From Streptomyces sp. NBC_00078 (lineage in GTDB: Bacteria > Actinomycetota > Actinomycetes > Streptomycetales > Streptomycetaceae), in NCBI RefSeq assembly GCF_026343335.1, contig NZ_JAPELX010000001.1, positions 5,952,001-6,016,000 on the forward strand: a DNA stretch of 64,000 bases, given 5' to 3'. Shown one piece after another: positions 1 through 9,439 of the stretch. The position numbers were made by a program, and so were the translations under genes. Under the pieces are notes generated by a model. It was not told the origin of the DNA and searched no databases. It saw nothing but the letters and a program-made list of their open reading frames with translations. The first letter of the stretch is position 1, and each line of letters begins with the position of its first letter.

Positions 1-1
1 C

Positions 2-184
2 ACCCACGTCGAGATGCTGTTCTCGCCCGAGCTGTTCGTCATCGGCGGCGGCGTCAGCCGCAAGTCCGAGAAGTTCCTGCACTTCATCAAGGGCATCAAG
101 GCGGAGATCGTCCCGGCCCAGCTGCAGAACAACGCGGGAATCGTGGGAGCGGCGATGCACGCGGCGGACAGCCCGGGGAAGTAG
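2..184 (+). CDS. ppgK: Polyphosphate glucokinase (ROK family), 3' end only
   Basis: This is the last 60 codons of a gene that begins before the window; the reading frame opens at base 2 and stops with TAG. The visible tail has SPELFVIGGGVS, then a short helix, then NNAGIVGAAMHA. This is the C-terminal glycine-rich sugar-kinase fold of ROK-type glucokinases, and the SPELFVIGGGVS form is typical of actinobacterial polyphosphate glucokinase, which phosphorylates glucose from polyphosphate or ATP. The next gene lies on the opposite strand only 8 bases away, so the two converge. The family call is fairly sure; the choice of ppgK over an ATP-only ROK glucokinase rests on the tail sequence alone. 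Confidence 0.62.
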   Translation, partial: THVEMLFSPELFVIGGGVSRKSEKFLHFIKGIKAEIVPAQLQNNAGIVGAAMHAADSPGK

Positions 185-192
185 GACCCGCG

Positions 193-795
193 TCAGTGCG
201 CGGGGGGACGGTGCAGGTCGGTCCGGCGGCGCAGCAGGACCACCTTCCTTACGGTGGCGATCACACCCGCGACCAGTGTCCCCCCGTACAGCCACACGGC
301 CTGGGTGGCCAGCGCCGTCACCAGGCCCATCAGCCGGCCGGGCAGCCCGCCGCCGCTGTCGGCCACGGGGAGCAGGCCCACCGCGAAGGCGATCGGTACG
401 ACGACGGGGGCGGTCAGCAGGTCGCCCTTGCGCGTCCAGATCGCGGTCAGCAGGCACACCGGCAGGAACAGCACGCCGTACAAGGTCGGTGACGCCCCGA
501 ACAGCAGCTGGTCGAGGCACCCGAACACGAACATCAGCGCCGCGCAGAAAAGACCGCTGCCCAGCCCGGTCAGCCGCGGATTGGGCATCCGCCGCACCGT
601 CTCGAACAGCGGCGGACCCGGCCTGCGTACCCCCGGCGACCGATCCGCAGGACGGGCGGTCGCGGGACGCTGTGCGGCGGGCCGCCTGCCGCCGTCCGCG
701 CCGCCGCCCCTTCCCTCGCGCCTCGCCTGTGGCGGCAGCGGGTGCGTGCCGCGGTGCGTTCCGTTGTGCGGGGGTCGCGACCTGTGTTGCTCCAC
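193..795 (-). CDS. Small integral membrane protein, DUF6542-like
   Basis: A 200-residue protein with a GTG start. The first ~70 residues are rich in Arg, Gly and Pro and probably disordered. The rest carries about four hydrophobic segments (roughly residues 76-95, 102-120, 128-145 and 160-182) and ends in a basic tail. The pattern matches the actinobacterial DUF6542 membrane family, whose function is unknown. It converges with the glucokinase gene and diverges from ychF across a 199-base gap. A later start at the Met near residue 70 (MPNPRLTG) would remove the disordered head. No enzyme motif is visible. Confidence 0.6.
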   Translation of the reverse strand: MEQHRSRPPHNGTHRGTHPLPPQARREGRGGGADGGRRPAAQRPATARPADRSPGVRRPGPPLFETVRRMPNPRLTGLGSGLFCAALMFVFGCLDQLLFGASPTLYGVLFLPVCLLTAIWTRKGDLLTAPVVVPIAFAVGLLPVADSGGGLPGRLMGLVTALATQAVWLYGGTLVAGVIATVRKVVLLRRRTDLHRPPAH

Positions 796-994
796 CTGAC
801 CAACTTAGGTCGGCTTATGTGCCCAATCGCCCTTCAGACACGCCGATGGGACGAGCTTGGCCAAGCGTTCGACGGGGAGCCGGGGCGGCGACCGGTACGC
901 CGTAGACTGGTGGATCGGCCCGCCCGCGCACCGAAGAAGGACCGGGCCCACAGCCCCAGTCCCCTGATGTCTCTCACGTACGGGAAGTCGCAAC

Positions 995-2083
<1,089 letters not shown>

Positions 2084-2132
2084 CGGGTGACTTATCACCA
2101 CGTCGCTGATCTTGCAAACATGCAGATCAGAG

Positions 2133-2168
2133 AGGGTCCGACTCTTCGGGGTCGGGCCCTGAGTTTTT
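2133..2168 (+). terminator. Rho-independent terminator after ychF
   Basis: An inverted repeat AGGGTCCGAC / GTCGGGCCCT with one G-T pair (2133-2142 and 2151-2160) is followed by GAGTTTTT. It lies 50 bases past the ychF stop, inside the interval bounded by the duplicated ychF ends. A second dyad (CTGATC / GATCAG, 2106-2129) lies just upstream. Confidence 0.75.
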
Positions 2169-2171
2169 CCC

Positions 2172-2281
2172 GTGCTGGGATGGTGCTGGGATAGCTGACC
2201 CCTCGTCACCTGTCGTCATCCCTGGTCATCTGTACCGTGCTGGGATCGTGCTGGGATGGGGTGAGGGGCCCGTGCTGGGAT
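2172..2281 (+). repeat. Five direct copies of GTGCTGGGAT (candidate integrase arm sites)
   Basis: Exact copies of GTGCTGGGAT lie at 2172-2181, 2183-2192, 2237-2246, 2248-2257 and 2272-2281. They are arranged as two close pairs plus a single. A sixth exact copy is at 3467-3476, close to the right-hand ychF-end repeat. Short direct repeats clustered just inside both ends of an integrated element resemble arm-type binding sites of tyrosine integrases. No integrase gene remains in the interval, so the role is inferred. Confidence 0.6.
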
Positions 2282-2361
2282 TTGTGGGAGCAGGTCGCTG
2301 ACCGAGCTGTGAAGGCAGTGCGGGCGTGGCACTTTTCCTACTCGTTTGACACAATCAGAGT

Positions 2362-2646
2362 ATGGCTGAGACGACGTACAGCATCGGGGAAGGGCCTGCG
2401 ACGCGGGTGAGTCTGTCGCTTCCTGAGGGGACCGCGGAGGCGATTCGGGCTCGGGTGGGGAAGCGGGAGTTCTCCGCATTCATCGCCGAGGCGGTCGAGC
2501 GTGAGCTGCGCGGCCAGGTCCTTGACGAGTACCTGGCGGACTACGAGAGCCGCAAGGGGCCGGTCTCCGAGCCGGCCCGCCAGCGGGCGCGGCAGGTCTT
2601 CGACGAGGTGTTCGCCGAGGAGGCCGAGTGGCCCGCCGCAGGCTGA
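2362..2646 (+). CDS. Antitoxin, ribbon-helix-helix-like (partner of PIN toxin)
   Basis: A 94-residue protein. Residues 14-50 (TRVSLSLPEGTAEAIRARVG, then EFSAFIAEAVERELRG) look like a ribbon-helix-helix DNA-binding unit: a short beta strand, a helix and a second helix ending in an amphipathic stretch. The acidic C-terminal half would bind the toxin. It starts with ATG just after a short AT-rich stretch and overlaps the downstream PIN gene by 19 bases, so the two are translated together. The pair lies between the two copies of the ychF 3' end and was probably cargo of that element. Such antitoxins usually repress their own promoter. Confidence 0.75.
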   Translation: MAETTYSIGEGPATRVSLSLPEGTAEAIRARVGKREFSAFIAEAVERELRGQVLDEYLADYESRKGPVSEPARQRARQVFDEVFAEEAEWPAAG

Positions 2647-3041
2647 GTCACGAGGGGACGCTGGTCCTCGACAGTGAGGGACTCTCGAAGCTGCTCGCCG
2701 ACGACGAGCAGGTGGTGGCTCTGATCGCTGAGGCACGCTCGCGCGGCATGGAGGTCGTGATCAGTGCGCTCACCATCATCGAAGCCGTCCACGCCCGTAC
2801 GAACAAGTCCCGCCTGAACTGGGTGCTTTCGGGGCTGCGGGTCGTCCCGGTCGGTGACGAGGAGGCGAGGGCTGCCTCGAAGTTGCTGATGGATGCCGGG
2901 TTGCACGGGCACAAGTACGCGATCGATGCGGCCGTGGCCGAGGCCGCGCTGCGACAGCACCGCCCCGTGGTCATGCTGACTTCCGACATCGACGACATGG
3001 CCAAGCTCTGCGGTGACCGGGTGCGGCTAGTGGGGATCTGA
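2628..3041 (+). CDS. PIN-domain toxin (VapC-like ribonuclease)
   Basis: A 137-residue protein with a GTG start inside the end of the antitoxin gene. It has all four acidic residues expected of a PIN nuclease: Asp15 in LVLDSEGL, Glu52 in IIEAVHA, Asp100 in KYAIDAAVA and Asp120 in MLTSDIDDM. PIN toxins of this type cut RNA with a bound metal ion and are held inactive by the cognate antitoxin. Of the three PIN-like toxins in this window it has the most canonical active site. Likely autoregulated through the antitoxin. Confidence 0.8.
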   Translation: MARRRLSHEGTLVLDSEGLSKLLADDEQVVALIAEARSRGMEVVISALTIIEAVHARTNKSRLNWVLSGLRVVPVGDEEARAASKLLMDAGLHGHKYAIDAAVAEAALRQHRPVVMLTSDIDDMAKLCGDRVRLVGI

Positions 3042-3505
3042 ATGCCTCTGACTCCGGTGCTGCCTTCCGGCCGAGACCCGCAAGGATGGGATTTGAACGC
3101 CGTACCTTGGCGGGATTGCCAGTGGTGAACGCGAGTCCGGACTGGTACCGCTGATCAAGGTCCGGGCAGCGCGGTTGTAGCGGGGGAACGTGGGCTGGCA
3201 GGAAGAAGTCGTCTCGGCGCTGGACGCCTGGGTGGCACACGAGGGCGTAGCTGCTCGCGAGCCACGGTGGCGCCCCTGGGGCGAGCGGTGCGGGGCCGAC
3301 GCTAGCTGGTCCAACCTCAACGAGCGCACTGGGGTCATCGATGGCCAGCCTTGCCCTCATGGTGTGGGAAGTTGGAGACAAACAGGCGGGTATCCGTGCA
3401 CCGGCGCCCGCAGATGTCGGATAGTGGTCTCGGTGTCGAAGCCTCTTGTACTTTGTCGAAATTCCCGTGCTGGGATGCGCCCGCAAACCCGCAGGTCAGA
3501 CCGGT
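3042..3505. other. Non-coding remainder of the ychF-anchored element
   Basis: No convincing gene lies between the PIN toxin and the right-hand ychF-end repeat. A sixth copy of GTGCTGGGAT is at 3467-3476. The short open frame that reads into the repeat (from about 3351) ends in the YchF tail VVEFRFNV, but the residues before it resemble nothing recognised and are probably not translated. A full element would carry an integrase and excisionase here; neither is visible. Confidence 0.5.
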
Positions 3506-3533
3506 TGTGGTGGAGTTCCGCTTCAACGTCTAG
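3506..3533 (+). repeat. Right copy of ychF 3'-end direct repeat (candidate att site)
   Basis: This is the partner of 2056-2083, lying 1450 bases downstream. It preserves the frame and stop codon of the YchF C-terminus although no ychF gene precedes it. It marks the probable right boundary of the inserted DNA; the sequence beyond it would be the original chromosome or an older insertion at the same site. Confidence 0.7.
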
Positions 3534-3774
3534 AAGGACCGGCGCAGCACGGCTGATCCACAGGCGGACCCCGGAGCGCTGAGCCGACGCCTTCTTCTCC
3601 CCGCGGCGCGGCCGGCATGGTCCCCGAGCCGACGGACCCATCCCGTTGAGGCAGGCCGCCAGGGGCCGCGGCCACTAACTCGCCCTGCAGGCGCCATCTT
3701 CGGGCACCGAATCCGGACTTTCATACCCTGGACGTGCCCGTCTCGGTGCTGGAGGCGGGGCGTGCATCCTTGTG

Positions 3775-3819
3775 GCCGTGCTGGCCGTGCTGGCCGTGCT
3801 GGCCGTGCTGGCCGTGATC
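3775..3819. repeat. 9-bp tandem repeat (GCCGTGCTG), four perfect copies plus one degenerate
   Basis: Four exact tandem units of GCCGTGCTG span 3775-3810; a diverged fifth unit follows. The array lies about 75 bases upstream of the likely start of the chimeric reductase gene. Read in the forward frame it would give repeated Ala-Val-Leu, but there is no good start or signal context, so it is treated as non-coding. Such arrays expand by slippage. Confidence 0.6.
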
Positions 3820-3894
3820 GCGGTCGGCATGGTCCGCGCACGGGGCTCTCGATTCGCCATTGGGCCGCGGCAGCGTGCCTCAGCGTGTTGCGGC

Positions 3895-4617
3895 ATGAAG
3901 GTGCTGATCATCGGAGGCAGTGGGTTCCTGGGGACCGAGCTGTTGCGCAAGGCGTGCGCGAAGCGCTGGGACACGGCTGCGACGTTCCACTCTTGTCTCG
4001 GCGACCCCACAGCCGCCGCCTGGCACCAGCTGGACATCCGCGATCCCGTACGCGTGGAGGCGGTGCTGACGGCGGTCGCACCGCGTGCGGTGATCGACGT
4101 GACCAGCGGCGGGGCCGACTGGAAGGTCACCGCCGACGGCTCCATCCACATCGCCATGGCCACCGCGAAGCTCGGGATCCGTCTGGTGCACGTCTCCAGC
4201 GACGCCGTCTTCTCCGGCAGCCGGGTGTACTACGACGAGACCTGCGCCCCGGACCCGGTCACCCCGTACGGGGCTGCGAAGGCCGCCGCCGAGACGGCTG
4301 TGCGGCTCCTGTGTCCGGACGTGGCCGTCGCCCGCACCTCGCTGATCATCGGGAACGGCCAGTCCGGACACGAACGCCTGGCGCACGCGCTGATCGCCGG
4401 AACGCGGGAAGGCGTCCTCTTCACCGACGACGTGCGCTGTCCCGTGCACGTCGAGGACCTGGCCGCCGCCTTGTGGGAACTCACACGGTCCGACGCGGCC
4501 GGCCTCTTCCACCTCGCCGGCCCCGACGCTCTCAGCCGCTACGACCTCGGTCGCCGCTACCGGGTGACAGATCCCTACCGGCGGTTTTGGCTGCATCTGC
4601 TCGGCCCGCCCACTTGA
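3895..4617 (+). pseudogene. Chimeric gene: SDR/RmlD-like reductase fused to a DUF234 ATPase fragment
   Basis: ATG at 3895 gives a 240-residue frame starting MKVLIIGGSGFLG, an NAD(P)-binding Rossmann fold. A YxxxK-type motif (TPYGAAKAAAE) and DVRCPVHVEDLA resemble dTDP-4-dehydrorhamnose reductase-like sugar-nucleotide enzymes. From about base 4550 the protein switches from the expected ...SRYDLGR to RYRVTDPYRRFWLHLLG, the start of the DUF234 domain of AAA-type ATPases, and soon stops. The true reductase C-terminus is absent here but lies inverted at 4945-5034. The gene is therefore a rearrangement product; catalytic residues may be intact, but the substrate-binding tail is missing. Confidence 0.65.
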
Positions 4618-4741
4618 GGAGCCCGGCAATGAGCCCGGAAATGAGCATGGAAACGAGCATGGAAATGACGCGCACGACTCGTGGCACCCAGCCCCTCACG
4701 ATGATCCCGCCCGGCGCCCCGCACACCTTCGCCAAACTCGG

Positions 4742-4925
4742 CGACTGCCCGATGGCCGGCTGCCCGCTGCCCCCGCCCTGGGCGGCTACTGGACCCGTAC
4801 CAACGACGTCGAGATCGATATCGTAGGAGCGGACCGCGCTCCCATTGCCAAGGAGCTGCTCTTCGTCGGCTCCATCAAGTGGCTGGAGCAGGCACCCTTC
4901 GACCGGCACGACCTGGCGGCTCTCC
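4742..4925 (+). pseudogene. Remnant of a DUF234-domain ATPase (C-terminal piece)
   Basis: In one forward frame the translation reads GGYWTRTNDVEIDIVGADRA, then KELLFVGSIKWLEQAPFDRHDLAAL, which is the C-terminal DUF234 nuclease-like domain of ATP-binding proteins. There is no start, no ATPase domain, and it is out of frame with the DUF234 piece that ends the upstream chimeric gene. It is debris from a once complete gene in this spot. Confidence 0.6.
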
Positions 4926-4944
4926 ATCGACACAGGGCCGCCCC

Positions 4945-5034
4945 GCGGCTGTCGAGCCGCACGTCGAGTGGCCCCGGCAGGCGCGTGTCCGCCCGGCGCC
5001 CAGATGGCAGACGGGATGTGTCGAGACCGTCGTG
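4945..5034 (-). pseudogene. Inverted C-terminal tail of the upstream SDR/RmlD-like reductase
   Basis: The minus strand reads HDGLDTSRLPSGRRADTRLP followed by GPLDVRLDS, the usual end of actinobacterial RmlD-like reductases and exactly the part missing from the plus-strand gene at 3895-4617. The fragment has no start or separate function. It suggests that a ~490-base segment holding the reductase tail and DUF234 sequence was inverted. The following 5035-5222 holds no recognisable gene. Confidence 0.6.
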
Positions 5035-5222
5035 CCCCAGACCGAGACGCCCGGGCAACTCCTCCCCGTGCTCTGGGACTTCGCCGACGCCCACGGCGCC
5101 GACCGGCCTCAGCCCTGACTCCGGACGGGCGACGCGCGCGCCCCACCCCGACCGCGGCGTCCTGGTCTCCAGGCCGCAGGCCGTACGGGGCATGCGGAGG
5201 CGGTCGGCGATCACCTCCCGGA

Positions 5223-6140
5223 TCACGCCTCGCGCCCCAGCTCCGTCACCCGTCGGCACGCCTCCACGTAGCCCCGTACCAGTGGTCTGCGATCTTCCCT
5301 CCGCCAGGCCAGGACGTACTGGCTGGGTGTCACGCCCCGCACCGGACGGGTCACCACACCGCCGAGCGTGATCAGGGGTACGTTGCCCGCGGCCACCAGG
5401 CACACGCCGAGGCCTGCGACCAGGGCCTCGTACGTCTCCTCCGTGCTCGCGATCTCCGCGCCGACGCGGGGTGGGCGGCCGGCGCGTTCGTCCAGGGCGA
5501 GCCAGTAGTCCCGTAGCGGGCCCGCGCTCCTGGGGAGGGCGAGGAAGGGCTCGTCGGCCAGGTCCGTGAAGTCGATCTCCGTGCGGGGCGCGAGGGGGTG
5601 GGCCTCGGGGAGGGCGACCAGGCGGGGTTCCTCGGCGACGACCGTCCAGGCGTAGCGGTCCTGGTCGGGCAGAGGCAGCCAGACGAACGCCAGGTCCGTG
5701 TCGCCTTCGGCCAGGCCCGCGGTCGGATCGGCCCAACTCGCCTGGCGCAGCCGTACCGTGGTCTCGGGGTGCGCGGCGGTGAAGCGGGAGCGGATCGCGG
5801 GCAGCAGGCCGCCGCGACCGGGGCTGGTGCTCATGCCCACCAACAGCGTGCCGCGCTGCGCGGCCCGGGTCTCCTCCACCACGGCCGCGCCCCGCGCCCA
5901 CGCGTCCAGCACTCGCCGGGCGTGCGGCAGCAGCGCCGCGCCGGCCTCGGACAGCTCCACGCCCTGCCGGTCCCGGCGCAACAGCTCGACGCCCAACTGA
6001 CGCTCCAGCGCCCGGATCTGCTTGCTCAGCGCGGGCTGCGAGACGTACAGCCGCTCGGCCGCGCGCGTGAAGTGCAGTTCCTCGGCGACCGTGACGAAGT
6101 ACCGCAGGTCCCGCACATGAACGTCCATCGTCATAGCCAT
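5223..6140 (-). CDS. LysR-family transcriptional regulator
   Basis: A 305-residue regulator. The N-terminal winged helix reads LRYFVTVAEELHFTRAAERL, then YVSQPALSKQIRALERQLGV, the standard LysR recognition helix. A periplasmic-binding-protein-like effector domain follows from about residue 95. ATG codons at 6140, 6134 and 6128 are all possible; 6128 places the first Met directly before the family's usual DVHVRDLRYF. It is divergent from the SDR gene at 6221 with about 80 bases between them, so it probably controls that gene and itself. The effector is unknown. Confidence 0.9.
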   Translation of the reverse strand: MAMTMDVHVRDLRYFVTVAEELHFTRAAERLYVSQPALSKQIRALERQLGVELLRRDRQGVELSEAGAALLPHARRVLDAWARGAAVVEETRAAQRGTLLVGMSTSPGRGGLLPAIRSRFTAAHPETTVRLRQASWADPTAGLAEGDTDLAFVWLPLPDQDRYAWTVVAEEPRLVALPEAHPLAPRTEIDFTDLADEPFLALPRSAGPLRDYWLALDERAGRPPRVGAEIASTEETYEALVAGLGVCLVAAGNVPLITLGGVVTRPVRGVTPSQYVLAWRREDRRPLVRGYVEACRRVTELGREA

Positions 6141-6220
6141 TGGTTATCAGCGTAGGTCTTGGACGGGCAACGCGGACGGGCGGCAGCCTGGTGATCAGAC
6201 GAAGAGATCCAGGAGGAGTC

Positions 6221-7051
6221 ATGAACAAGGTCTGGCTGGTCACCGGTGCGAGCAGTGGCTTCGGGCGGGCCATCACCGAGGCGGCCCTCGCTGCCGGTGA
6301 CGTGGTCGTCGGCGCCGCCCGCCGCACCGAGGCGCTGGACGACCTGGTGGCGGCACACGCCGACCAGTTGGAGGCACTGCCCCTTGACGTCACCGACACC
6401 GCCGCCGCCGAGGCGGCCGTACAGGATGTGGTGGCGCGGTACGGCCGGATCGACGTCCTGGTCAACAACGCAGGCCGCACGCATGTCGGCGCCTTCGAGG
6501 AGACCACCGACGCCGAACTGCGCGAACTGTTCGACCTGCACGTCTTCGGGCCCGCGACCCTCACCCGCGCGGTGCTGCCGCACATGCGTGGGCGGCGCTC
6601 GGGAGCGATCGTGCAGATGAGCAGCATGGGCGGACAGATGTCCTTCGCGGGCTTCGCCGCGTACAGCGGGACCAAGTTCGCGCTGGAGGGCCTGTCGGAG
6701 GGGCTCGCCGACGAGGTGCGGGAGTTCGGCATCAAGGTGCTGGTCGTGGAGCCGGGAAGCTTCCGTACATCCCTTTTCGGCACGGGCCGCGCCGGTGTCA
6801 GCGCGGACAGCGGCGTGTACGGGAGCGTGAGCCGGACCCGCGGCTTCGTCTCCGGCGGAGACGGCACCCAGCCCGGTGACCCCGCCAAGGCCGCGGCCCT
6901 CATCCTCGCCGCCCTCGACGCCGAGCAGACCCCGCTGCACCTGCCGCTCGGCGAGGACGCCGTCGACGCCGTTCTCGGCAAGCTCGGCCAGGTGCGCTCG
7001 GAGATCGCCGCCTGGGAGAAGCGCACCCGCGCCACGGCCTTCGACGACTGA
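6221..7051 (+). CDS. SDR-family NAD(P)-dependent oxidoreductase
   Basis: A 276-residue classical short-chain dehydrogenase. It shows the cofactor motif TGASSGFG (residues 8-15), NNAG in the fourth strand, a catalytic Ser in MSSMGG, and YSGTK with the catalytic Tyr and Lys. ATG at 6221 follows a strong AGGAGG ribosome site at 6211-6216. The long C-terminal extension is usual for this subgroup. The substrate cannot be read from the sequence. The divergent LysR gene is the likely regulator. Confidence 0.92.
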   Translation: MNKVWLVTGASSGFGRAITEAALAAGDVVVGAARRTEALDDLVAAHADQLEALPLDVTDTAAAEAAVQDVVARYGRIDVLVNNAGRTHVGAFEETTDAELRELFDLHVFGPATLTRAVLPHMRGRRSGAIVQMSSMGGQMSFAGFAAYSGTKFALEGLSEGLADEVREFGIKVLVVEPGSFRTSLFGTGRAGVSADSGVYGSVSRTRGFVSGGDGTQPGDPAKAAALILAALDAEQTPLHLPLGEDAVDAVLGKLGQVRSEIAAWEKRTRATAFDD

Positions 7052-7107
7052 GCGGGCCAGAGCGGGTTGTCCACAGTCGCCCGCCACTGTCAGACCCCGG
7101 TGCAAGG

Positions 7108-9324
7108 ATGTGTGTACCGGAGCGGACGGCAGGTGGGGGCGGCATGGTGGAGGCGGGGGAGGTGCGGATGCCGCCCGTGGGGCGGCGGGCCCGGGAGCTG
7201 TGCACGGAGGGCGTGCGGTTGTACGAGGCCGCCCGCACCGTGCTCGCCGATCATGCCCGCGCCCTGGAGGCGGTCCGCTCGGCGCTGGCCCCGATCCGGG
7301 ACGAACTCGTCGCCGGGGAGCTGGAGCGCATCCCGGTCGCCCGGCTCAAGGACGCCACCGAGGGCCGGCTGCGCCTGGCGGCCGTCGAGGCGGCCGGGCT
7401 CTCCTCGGTACGCGCGGTGTACGAGGCGAGCCGGTACGAGCTGCGGCAGATCCCCGGCGTCGGCGCCCAGACCGCCGACCAGGCCCTCGCCGCCGCACGC
7501 CAGATCGCCCGGGCGGTCGAGGAGACGGTCACGGTACGGATCGACGTCGACCGGCCCGAACCCCGGACCACCGCACTGGTCGTCGCGCTGCACCGGCTGG
7601 TCGAGGCCGGGCCCGAACTGCGCCGGGCCGTGGACACCGCCGAGCAACTCGACCGGAAACTCCGCACCTTGCTGCCCACGGCCCGCCCCGCGACCAGCCG
7701 GCTGCGGCTGGCGCTCACCGGGCGGCGCGGCAAGGAGGCGGCCCTCGCGGCCACGGCGGAGCTGCGCACGCTGACAGCCGAGGCGGCCACCAAGGGCAAC
7801 CGGCTCCAGCTGGCCCAGGCCGCCACCGACCTGCTGCGCGAGCCCGCCTCCGACATCGAGGCCTGGGTCGACTTCGAGCTGCGCTCCGCCGAGTTCTACA
7901 GCCAGCTCGCCGAGGTCTCCGCGCACCGCACGGACGAGGCGGCCGCGGAAGGCTTCCTGCCCTCGGAGGTGGCCGAGCGGGTCCACGCCCAGCCGCTCGA
8001 CGACACCCACCGCCGTGTCTCGCTGCGCGGCTACCAGTCCTTCGGCGCCCGCTTCGCACTCGCCCAGCGCCGGGTCGTCCTCGGCGACGAGATGGGCCTC
8101 GGCAAGACCATCCAGGCCATCGCCGCGCTCGCCCACCTCGCAGCCGAGGGGCACAGCCACTTCCTGGTGGTGTGCCCGGCCGGCGTACTGATCAACTGGA
8201 CGCGGGAGATCCGCTCCCGCAGCACACTGCGGGCGGTGCCGGTGCACGGCCCGGACCGGCAGGACGCGTACGCCGAGTGGCGCGAGCGCGGCGGCGTCGC
8301 CCTGACCACCTTCGACCTGCTGCACACCCTGCCCGCACCGGACGCCGCCGGGCCGGGGATGCTCGTCGTCGACGAGGCGCACTACGTGAAGAACCCCGGC
8401 ACCCGCCGCGCCAGATCCATCGCGGCCTGGACGCAGAGCTGCGACCGCGTCCTGTTCCTCACCGGCACTCCGATGGAGAACCGCGTCGAGGAGTTCCGCA
8501 CCCTGGTCCGCTACCTCCAGCCGGACCTGGTCCCCGAGATACGCGACAGCCGCGCGGTCGCCGGCCCGTACGTCTTCCGCAGATCGGTCGCGCCCGCCTA
8601 TCTGCGCCGCAACCAGCAGGACGTGCTCACCGAACTGCCCGCGCTGCTGCAGGTCGACGAATGGGCGGAGTTCGGCGCGGCCGACGAGGACGCGTACCGC
8701 ACGGCGGTCGCCGAGGGGAACTTCATGGCGATGCGCCGGGCCGCCTACTCCGACCCGGAGAAGTCCGCGAAGCTGCAGCGGCTGCGCGAACTGGTCACGG
8801 AGGCGGCGGACAACGGCCTGAAGGTGGTCGTGTTCTCGTACTTCCGCGATGTACTCGCCACGGTCCAGGCAGCCCTGGGGGAGCGCGTCTTCGGCCCGGT
8901 GTCCGGCTCCGTGGCCGCCGCCCGACGCCAGCGGCTGGTCGACGACTTCACGGCCGTCGACGGCCACGCGGTGCTGCTGTCGCAGATCGAGGCGGGCGGC
9001 GTCGGTCTGAACCTCCAGGCCGCGTCCGTGGTGATCCTGTGCGAGCCGCAGGTCAAGCCCACGCTGGAACACCAGGCCGTGGCCCGTGCCCACCGCATGG
9101 GCCAGGTCCGCCCGGTCCAGGTGCACCGCCTGCTCGCGACGGACAGCGTGGACGAACGCCTGCTGCGCATCCTGGAGAACAAGGACCGCCTCTTCGACGC
9201 CTATGCCCGCCGCAGCGACACCGCCGACGCCACACCGGACGCGGTCGACGTCTCGGACACGGGGATCGCCCGCCGGATCGTCGAGGAGGAGCAGCGCAGA
9301 CTGGCCGGCGAACCGGCCGGCTGA
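7108..9324 (+). CDS. SNF2/Rad54-family DEAD/DEAH-box helicase with N-terminal helix-hairpin-helix
   Basis: A 738-residue Swi2/Snf2 ATPase. Walker A is GDEMGLGKT (residues 326-334), Walker B/DEAH is VVDEAH (DEAH 422-425), motif III is LTGTPMENR, motif V is EAGGVGLNLQAA and motif VI is QAVARAHRMGQ. The N-terminal 300 residues are helical and include a helix-hairpin-helix-like PGVGAQTADQAL near residue 114, suggesting DNA contact. Members translocate on double-stranded DNA and remodel bound proteins. Starts at 7108 (ATG) or 7144 (ATG) are both possible. The gene stands alone. Confidence 0.9.
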   Translation: MCVPERTAGGGGMVEAGEVRMPPVGRRARELCTEGVRLYEAARTVLADHARALEAVRSALAPIRDELVAGELERIPVARLKDATEGRLRLAAVEAAGLSSVRAVYEASRYELRQIPGVGAQTADQALAAARQIARAVEETVTVRIDVDRPEPRTTALVVALHRLVEAGPELRRAVDTAEQLDRKLRTLLPTARPATSRLRLALTGRRGKEAALAATAELRTLTAEAATKGNRLQLAQAATDLLREPASDIEAWVDFELRSAEFYSQLAEVSAHRTDEAAAEGFLPSEVAERVHAQPLDDTHRRVSLRGYQSFGARFALAQRRVVLGDEMGLGKTIQAIAALAHLAAEGHSHFLVVCPAGVLINWTREIRSRSTLRAVPVHGPDRQDAYAEWRERGGVALTTFDLLHTLPAPDAAGPGMLVVDEAHYVKNPGTRRARSIAAWTQSCDRVLFLTGTPMENRVEEFRTLVRYLQPDLVPEIRDSRAVAGPYVFRRSVAPAYLRRNQQDVLTELPALLQVDEWAEFGAADEDAYRTAVAEGNFMAMRRAAYSDPEKSAKLQRLRELVTEAADNGLKVVVFSYFRDVLATVQAALGERVFGPVSGSVAAARRQRLVDDFTAVDGHAVLLSQIEAGGVGLNLQAASVVILCEPQVKPTLEHQAVARAHRMGQVRPVQVHRLLATDSVDERLLRILENKDRLFDAYARRSDTADATPDAVDVSDTGIARRIVEEEQRRLAGEPAG

Positions 9325-9439
9325 CCGTCGGCTGCCGCCCGACCGTGCCACCGTGAGCGGCTCCCCGGCACGCCCGGCTCCATCGGCCTGCCCTTGTCGA
9401 ACTGCGGGCGTAGGACGAGCAGCCGGCAGTGAGTGGCCG

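Noticed and set aside
3084..3110. GGGATTTGAAC motif resembling the T-loop of a reversed tRNA gene
   Set aside because: No acceptor or anticodon stem could be folded around it on either strand.
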